17,580 nt of DNA from Acidobacteriota bacterium (GTDB lineage: Bacteria; Acidobacteriota; UBA6911; RPQK01). A program made the translations under genes and the position numbers. Under the pieces are notes generated by a model. The model saw only the letters and a list, made by a program, of their open reading frames with translations, ran no database searches and was not told the DNA's origin. The DNA is taken from contig RPQK01000060.1 in assembly GCA_003819755.1 (NCBI GenBank), positions 1 to 17,580 of the forward strand, read 5' to 3'. Shown here one piece after another: positions 13,209 to 17,580 of the stretch (within the stretch, counting starts at the first letter, position 1; each line of letters opens with the position of its first letter).

Positions 13209-14852
13209 TTACGGAATCATTCCAGTGAAGACGTAGGCCTGCAGTAGCACCAAAACCCCGACCAGAATCGCCAGCACCAGGCTGTGAAGAAAGACGTAGC
13301 GCAGAATATCGCCGGCTGAGGCCCCACCGCCGGTCGCTACACTCGCAACCACAATGCTCTGCGCATCGATCATCTTGCCCATCACTCCGCCGGAGGCGTT
13401 GGCGGCGGCCGTCAAAACCGGCGGAATTCCGAGTTGTTCCGCCGACACTTTCTGTAGATTCCCGAACAGCACATTCGACGACGTGTCGCTGCCGGTCAAA
13501 GCCACTCCGAGCCAACCAAGCAGAGGGGAGAAGAAGGGAAACAGGACGCCGGTGGCCGCAAACGCCAACCCCATGGTCGTGTCCAGTCCCGAATACCGAG
13601 TCGTGAAGCCGAGAGCAAGCATCGCAGCGATTGTCAAAAGCGATAGCCGCACCCGCCACAGCGTCCTCCCATAGAGAGCCAGCAGCTCAAGCGGGCGCAG
13701 CCGCAGGAAGAGTCCCGAGAACAGGCCGGCGACGAAAAGGCCCGTCCCAGTGGCGGAAAGCCAGTTGAATGTAAAAAGGGCGCGTTCCGGTTCCGGAACC
13801 GGGACCACTGGAGGGACCCGTAAGATCGCGCCATCCAGGTAGGGGACCGCGAATTTGACGACTGACAGGCCATCGAGAACTTTCTTGTATTGAGGGATCC
13901 CCCAGGCGAAGACGAAGATGGAAAGGAGTATCCAGGGCGACCAGGCGAGTAGAACGTCCCGGCCGCTCGGGGCGGGCGTGCCGGCGCTCCGCTGGTCCAG
14001 CGGTTCCCCGTCGGCATCATGCGGAAAACGCCAGACAGTCCGGGGACGCCAGAAGCGGAGGAGAATCACCTGGGCGGCCATTGACACCAACGCGCCGGCA
14101 ATGTCGACCACCCAAGGCCCATGATAGTTGCTCACCAGGAACTGGGTGGTCGCAAAGCTGATACCAACGGTCAGACAGGCGGGCCACACCTCACGCATTC
14201 CCCGCCAGCCGGCCATCGCCGCGACCAGCCAGAACGGAACAATGACGGAGAAGAAAGGGAGCTGCCGGCCAACCATCGCGCTTAGCTGGTCGAGAGGGAG
14301 CCCGGTCACGGCATTCAGGGTGATGATCGGAGTTCCCAGGGCCCCGAAGGCGACCGGCGCGGTGTTCCCGATCAGGGCCAATCCGGCGGCCTGAAGCGGC
14401 CGGAATCCGAGGCCGATCAGCATGGCGCCTGAGATGGCCACCGGGGTCCCGAAGCCGGCAGCGCCTTCGATAAAGGCGCCGAAGCTGAAGGCAATCAGGA
14501 GAAGCTGGAGCCGGCGGTCGGCTGCCAACCCGGCAATGGAGTGCTTGACCGTTTCGAAATGCCCCGTCTTAACCGAAATATCGTAGATAAAGATGGCGTT
14601 CAGGACGATCCAGCCGATTGGAAAAAGACCGAATCCGGCGCCGTAAATAGAGGCTGCTCCAGCGAGCGCGGGCGGCATGCCGAAAACGAAAACAGCAATG
14701 ACGAGCGCAGAGAAGAGCCCGGCCAAAGCGGCAAAGTGGGCCCGCACATGCATAAAAGCGAGCAGCCCGAGCAGGACGACGATCGGGATGGCGGCCACGA
14801 GAGCGGAAGAAAAGATGTGACCAAGCGGCGCGTACGTTTGGCTCCAGTGCAT
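13209..14852 (-). CDS. L-lactate permease family transporter
   Basis: 547 residues, close to the usual 550 or so of the LctP/LldP family (TC 2.A.14), proton-linked uptake carriers for lactate and glycolate in the inner membrane. There are roughly a dozen hydrophobic helices from residue 15 to the end. Family signatures are GAFIEGAAGFGTPVAI (125-140), NTAPVAFGALGTPI (163-176) and, near the C-terminus, GSDTSSNVLFGNLQK and NASGGVMGKMIDAQSI. The start at 14852 (MHWSQTYAPLG) matches the usual LctP N-terminus; a longer frame to 14912 would run through the upstream inverted repeat. There is no Shine-Dalgarno. TACAAT lies only eight bases before the ATG, so a leaderless or very short leader is possible. 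The divergent dehydrogenase gene shares the promoter region, which may mean joint use in hydroxyacid or alcohol metabolism; the exact substrate is not determinable. Confidence 0.93.
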   Translation of the reverse strand: MHWSQTYAPLGHIFSSALVAAIPIVVLLGLLAFMHVRAHFAALAGLFSALVIAVFVFGMPPALAGAASIYGAGFGLFPIGWIVLNAIFIYDISVKTGHFETVKHSIAGLAADRRLQLLLIAFSFGAFIEGAAGFGTPVAISGAMLIGLGFRPLQAAGLALIGNTAPVAFGALGTPIITLNAVTGLPLDQLSAMVGRQLPFFSVIVPFWLVAAMAGWRGMREVWPACLTVGISFATTQFLVSNYHGPWVVDIAGALVSMAAQVILLRFWRPRTVWRFPHDADGEPLDQRSAGTPAPSGRDVLLAWSPWILLSIFVFAWGIPQYKKVLDGLSVVKFAVPYLDGAILRVPPVVPVPEPERALFTFNWLSATGTGLFVAGLFSGLFLRLRPLELLALYGRTLWRVRLSLLTIAAMLALGFTTRYSGLDTTMGLAFAATGVLFPFFSPLLGWLGVALTGSDTSSNVLFGNLQKVSAEQLGIPPVLTAAANASGGVMGKMIDAQSIVVASVATGGGASAGDILRYVFLHSLVLAILVGVLVLLQAYVFTGMIP

Positions 14853-14860
14853 GAATCGCG

Positions 14861-14971
14861 ATTGTAGCAGCGAGCGGCGGCGAGCGCTCGAGTTGTTATT
14901 TACGAATGACACGAATTACGCGAATTGGGTGGATAACAACTCGAGCGCTCGCCGCCGCTCGCTGCTACAAT
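14861..14971. promoter_or_regulatory. Perfect 39-bp inverted repeat carrying divergent -10-like boxes
   Basis: Positions 14861-14899 and 14933-14971 are exact reverse complements around a 33-base spacer rich in acgaat-type words. Each arm's outer end reads tacaat: 14966-14971 on the plus strand, 14866-14861 on the minus strand. The dehydrogenase ATG begins six bases after one box and the permease ATG eight bases after the other. Neither gene has a Shine-Dalgarno, a layout seen with leaderless transcripts in other bacteria. No TTGACA-like -35 is visible at the right distance in the GC-rich arms. The repeat could also be an operator or a cruciform-forming element. Confidence 0.65.
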
Positions 14972-14977
14972 TCAACC

Positions 14978-16030
14978 ATGAAAGCAGCCGTTCTTACTGA
15001 CGACCGAACCATCTCGATTCAACACCGCCCGGAACCGCGCATCCAAGAGAACGAGGTTCTTCTGCGGTCCAGGCACGCCGGGATATGCGGGACGGACATT
15101 CACGTCTATCGAGGAGAGTTCAAAGGCCGGGTCTCCTATCCCGCAGTCCTTGGCCACGAGTTCGGTGGAGTCATCGAGGAAACCGGGCGGGCCGTCAAGG
15201 GATTCAGGGCGGGCGACCGCGTCGTTGTCGATCCGATCCTCTCGTGCCACAGTTGTCCCGCGTGTCTGTCGGGCCACATAAATGCCTGCCGTACGCTGAA
15301 GCTATTGGGAATCGATATCGACGGAGGATTCGGCGAACTGGTGGCCGTACCCCAGGACCGGCTCTTCCGATTGCCCGACAACATCCCGACGCTTAACGCT
15401 CCCATGCTGGAGTTGTACGCGGTCGGGCATCACATCCTCAGCCGCGGCCATGTTCAAGTGGGAGAAACGGTCGCGATACTCGGGGCTGGAAGGCTCGGGC
15501 TATCGATCCTCGACGTTCTGTGCCACAGCGCCGGGCCGGCTCGGACTTTCGTGACGGACTTCCAGCCGTTCCGGCTCGAGGCGGCCAAGCTCCTGGGAGC
15601 GGATGAAACGATCGACATCAGCCAGGCGGATCCCGTGAAGCGGATCCTCGAAAAGACCGAGGGCGTGGGAGTGGACTGTGTTATTGAAGCGGTCGGCCAC
15701 TATCACAGCTTTCCCGACCAAGAACCTCCTCTTTCGCAGGCGGTCAAGATGGTCCGCAACGGCGGGCGTATCGTGACAGCCGGGCTAGGCGAGCAGACGA
15801 CCGCGGTGCACTTTAAGACACTCGTCCTGAAGGAAGCCGAGCTCATCGCTTCCCGTGTGACCCTAGGTGAGTTCCCGCGTGCCATCCACCTCATGTCAAA
15901 AGGACTCCTGCACCCAGAGCTGCTCATCAGCCGGGAACTGCCGATCGGGCAGGCCGGCGAAGCTTTCGCGGAGCTTGACCACGAGCCGCCCGACACGCTG
16001 AAAGTGGTGCTGAATGTAGCGCAGTGGTAA
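14978..16030 (+). CDS. Zinc-dependent medium-chain alcohol dehydrogenase family protein
   Basis: 350 residues, the usual length for the MDR family, which oxidises alcohols or polyols with NAD(P)+ in the cytoplasm. Catalytic-zinc ligands are Cys37, His60 and Glu61 (CGTD at 37-40, GHEFGG at 59-64). The structural-zinc cysteines are 90, 93, 96 and 104. The Rossmann loop is GAGRLG at 169-174, and Asp194 near the end of the second strand suggests NAD preference. Overall it resembles sorbitol or threonine dehydrogenase-like members, but I cannot name the substrate. The ATG at 14978 is the natural start (MKAAVLTDD); upstream in-frame codons lie in the inverted repeat. It has no Shine-Dalgarno and is divergent from the permease gene. 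It converges with a small unknown gene 28 bases downstream. Confidence 0.93.
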   Translation: MKAAVLTDDRTISIQHRPEPRIQENEVLLRSRHAGICGTDIHVYRGEFKGRVSYPAVLGHEFGGVIEETGRAVKGFRAGDRVVVDPILSCHSCPACLSGHINACRTLKLLGIDIDGGFGELVAVPQDRLFRLPDNIPTLNAPMLELYAVGHHILSRGHVQVGETVAILGAGRLGLSILDVLCHSAGPARTFVTDFQPFRLEAAKLLGADETIDISQADPVKRILEKTEGVGVDCVIEAVGHYHSFPDQEPPLSQAVKMVRNGGRIVTAGLGEQTTAVHFKTLVLKEAELIASRVTLGEFPRAIHLMSKGLLHPELLISRELPIGQAGEAFAELDHEPPDTLKVVLNVAQW

Positions 16031-16058
16031 GAATCACGCACTGAAACGGCAGCGCAGC

Positions 16059-16385
16059 CTAGACGTTGTCCGGCCACGCCAAAGCTTCGAAGAACTCCTG
16101 CTTGCTGCCGTAAACGTAGTCAAAGACTCGCTGCGCAGAGGGAGGCTCAAAATCCTCCACGTACTGTTCGATCTCTGTTAACTGCGAATGGCAGGAACAG
16201 TGAATTATGTCTTCGGGCTGCTGGAGTTTCGGGTCGCCCAGTCTGATACACAGTAAGAACGTTCCGCAGTCGGGGTCGTCCAGGTAGTGCTGAACCACGC
16301 ACCCCACCTTGTAAAGCAGGTTTCGCTTATTCAGCTCTGCCGCCCCCCGGTCAAGTTCGGCTTCATGACGATACTCAAGAGCCAT
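16059..16385 (-). CDS. Small Cys/His-rich protein of unknown function
   Basis: 108 residues; I do not recognise the family. It is acidic, has no signal peptide or membrane segment, and carries five cysteines (29, 40, 46, 63, 65) and histidines at 33, 62 and 66. The HCSCH cluster (62-66) could bind a metal, but no standard zinc-finger or iron-sulfur spacing is evident. A good Shine-Dalgarno (ggagg, seven bases before the ATG, minus strand) supports translation. The gene converges with the dehydrogenase gene. The DUF2807-type gene lies upstream on the same strand but 272 bases away, so co-transcription is doubtful. Confidence 0.7.
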   Translation of the reverse strand: MALEYRHEAELDRGAAELNKRNLLYKVGCVVQHYLDDPDCGTFLLCIRLGDPKLQQPEDIIHCSCHSQLTEIEQYVEDFEPPSAQRVFDYVYGSKQEFFEALAWPDNV

Positions 16386-16657
16386 TTCGATTCCTCCGTT
16401 TCACTGCCATACAATTCTATCCGGTTCAGTGACTGAAGTGTAAAATGCACCAGAAATGGGACATGGCGGAAGGGGGAGAAGGGGGCACTTCAGGGGCGCC
16501 GGGTTTCGATAAGATTTGCGACAAAACGACGAGTCACTCAGCCGCCGCTGAGCTGGGAGGAGACAACGCCCGGCACCATCGACCTCGGGGAAGGGACTTA
16601 GCGCCAGGCGTTGCTGGAAGCCTGGCGTGCGCCGCACGCCAGGCGAGGCTGGGACGC
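16386..16657. other. 272-base intergenic stretch with a small hairpin
   Basis: I see no supportable gene here. The plus-strand open frame 16445-16693 runs into the coding part of the DUF2807 gene and has no clear start signal. The stretch contains purine-rich runs (ggaagggggagaaggggg near 16470) and a hairpin: 16620-16630 (gcctggcgtgc) pairs with 16634-16644 (gcacgccaggc) around a 3-base loop. Related ccaggcg words flank it from 16602. The hairpin lies 13 bases past the DUF2807 stop codon and may mark its mRNA end. Confidence 0.55.
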
Positions 16658-17356
16658 CTAGTTTCCCTTCCTGATTCCGGAACCGCCACTTGAGCTCGAC
16701 CGGCCCACTGTGGCGCTCCCGAAATAGATGATTTGGGAACCGCCGCTCTGATTCGCGTTCAGGACGCCGTTCATGTTGACGGTCGCGGTCGATCCTCCCG
16801 AGAGCTCCGAGGTCACATCCGCCACCTTGAATTCCTTCAGATCGCATTCGGCCCCGCCCGATCCGTCGATGTAGACGTTTCCTCCCTGCCCCGCCAGGTG
16901 AAGCTCCGCACCGCCGGAAAGGGAGAGTTTCAGATCGCCGCAGCGCAACTGGCCGTTTAACTCGGAACCGCCGGAAAGCTCTCCCGAAAAGGTCTCGGAA
17001 CCCGCATCCATCGAAAGCTGACCTTCGACGCCGCCGCTCAGGTCCAGGCTCTTCAACGTCGGCATGACGATATTGACGCGAAGCTTGTCATGACGTCGCC
17101 ATCCGCGGCGGGACTCATGGGAGAAAACGAGTACGTCACCTTCTTTCTCCACCTTCAGTTCGTCGAGGTCACGGCTGTCCCCGATCACCTGAACGCGGTG
17201 GTCAGGCCCTTGCGTGATATCCACCTCAATTCCCCAACCGACACTGACGCCCGTAAATCCGGTGAAGTGGAGATCCCGGGTTTCGGCAAACGCAACCGGC
17301 GCGGTCAGGGCAAAACACAAAAGCAGCAGGAACGGCTTCATCGAGAGTTGTTTCAT
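16658..17356 (-). CDS. Exported DUF2807 (head GIN) domain protein
   Basis: 232 residues. A Sec signal peptide covers 1-24 (KPFLLLLCFALTAPVAFA). The mature part begins TRDLHFTGFTGVSVGWGIEV, typical of the DUF2807 'head GIN' family, followed by repeated short strands ending in SGG: LDLSGGVEGQ, GELSGGSELNG, LSLSGGAELH, IDGSGGAECD and SELSGGSTATV. This pattern fits a right-handed beta-solenoid. Family members are exported or surface proteins often labelled putative adhesins, but the role is not established. The C-terminus is Ser/Gly-rich (GRSSSSGGSGIRKGN). An AAGGAG Shine-Dalgarno lies six bases from the ATG at 17356, which is why that start is preferred over the in-frame ATG at 17341. No membrane anchor follows the signal, so it is probably periplasmic or secreted. 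Confidence 0.9.
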   Translation of the reverse strand: MKQLSMKPFLLLLCFALTAPVAFAETRDLHFTGFTGVSVGWGIEVDITQGPDHRVQVIGDSRDLDELKVEKEGDVLVFSHESRRGWRRHDKLRVNIVMPTLKSLDLSGGVEGQLSMDAGSETFSGELSGGSELNGQLRCGDLKLSLSGGAELHLAGQGGNVYIDGSGGAECDLKEFKVADVTSELSGGSTATVNMNGVLNANQSGGSQIIYFGSATVGRSSSSGGSGIRKGN

Positions 17357-17423
17357 TGTCGACTCCTTGGGACTGTATGACTGGTAAAACGTAAAAAAGG
17401 TTGGCGAGAGTTCAAAAAAAGAA

Positions 17424-17580
17424 CGGTTTCACCGTTCACCGTTCACCGTTCAGCGTTCACCGTTCACCGTTCTGCCATTCACCGTTCTGCCGTTCTGGGT
17501 TGAGAGCTCGCAACACGAGACTTGAACCGTGAACGATAACGCAGAACCCAGAACCCAGAACCCAGAACGGTGAACGGTGA
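17424..17580. repeat. Inverted heptamer array at the window edge
   Basis: From about 17424 to 17499 the plus strand repeats gttcacc with variants gttcagc and gttctgcc. After a short unrelated centre (about 17500-17524), reverse-complement words (gtgaac, agaaccc, ggtgaac) continue to the end of the window. The structure may extend beyond it. It lies upstream of the DUF2807 gene, separated from its start by about 70 bases, so here it is not between two gene ends visible in the window. Confidence 0.75.

Noticed and set aside
16401..16847. 148-codon minus-strand frame overlapping the end of the DUF2807 gene
   Set aside because: Different frame from the DUF2807 protein, Arg/Pro-rich, no ribosome site; most of it lies in the repeat-bearing gap.
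17424..17580. Possible CRISPR array
   Set aside because: Units are 7 bases, contiguous, without spacers, and inverted around a centre.

Overview
The window is GC-rich DNA with about nine protein-coding genes. They indicate a Gram-negative, two-membrane bacterium: it has lipoproteins, a TamB/Omp85 outer-membrane assembly protein and several Sec-exported proteins. The gene mix, the very long reading frame, the intergenic 7- to 9-base inverted tandem arrays and the recurring 'gcaggcgtcccgcctgc' palindromes are reminiscent of Acidobacteriota. That placement is inference only, because no rRNA or marker gene is present. I saw no tRNA, rRNA, transposase or CRISPR array.

Left part (1-4066): an exported protein of unknown function on the minus strand (76-969) ends inside a perfect 32-bp-stem hairpin. 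It diverges from a plus-strand gene (1107-2669) for a DoxX-type four-helix membrane domain, a fifth Tat-like membrane segment, an ITGAT sequence and an aldo/keto-reductase-like barrel. A 361-base gap filled by two large back-to-back palindromes separates this from apbE (3032-4066), a lipoprotein FAD:protein FMN transferase. ApbE enzymes attach FMN to the last Thr of [ST]GAT motifs outside the cytoplasm, so the fusion protein is a candidate ApbE substrate and possibly an undescribed membrane flavoprotein.

Centre (4173-12686, minus strand): transcription would run from a cyclophilin-type lipoprotein (12686-11967), through a TPR protein (11843-11199), to a 2316-residue protein (11123-4173). The last joins a complete TamB-like periplasmic bridge to five POTRA domains and an Omp85 barrel in one chain. 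The set looks like an envelope-biogenesis cluster. The TamB part carries an in-frame copy of the same palindromic element found before apbE.

Right part (12798-17580): a small Rho_N-like protein (12798-13121) converges on an L-lactate permease family transporter (14852-13209). A 39-bp perfect inverted repeat separates the permease from a divergent zinc-dependent alcohol dehydrogenase family gene (14978-16030). Both outer ends of that repeat carry TACAAT a few bases from the start codons, suggesting a symmetrical, possibly leaderless promoter. Next come a small Cys/His-rich protein of unknown function (16385-16059) and an exported DUF2807-type protein (17356-16658). The window ends in a heptamer array.
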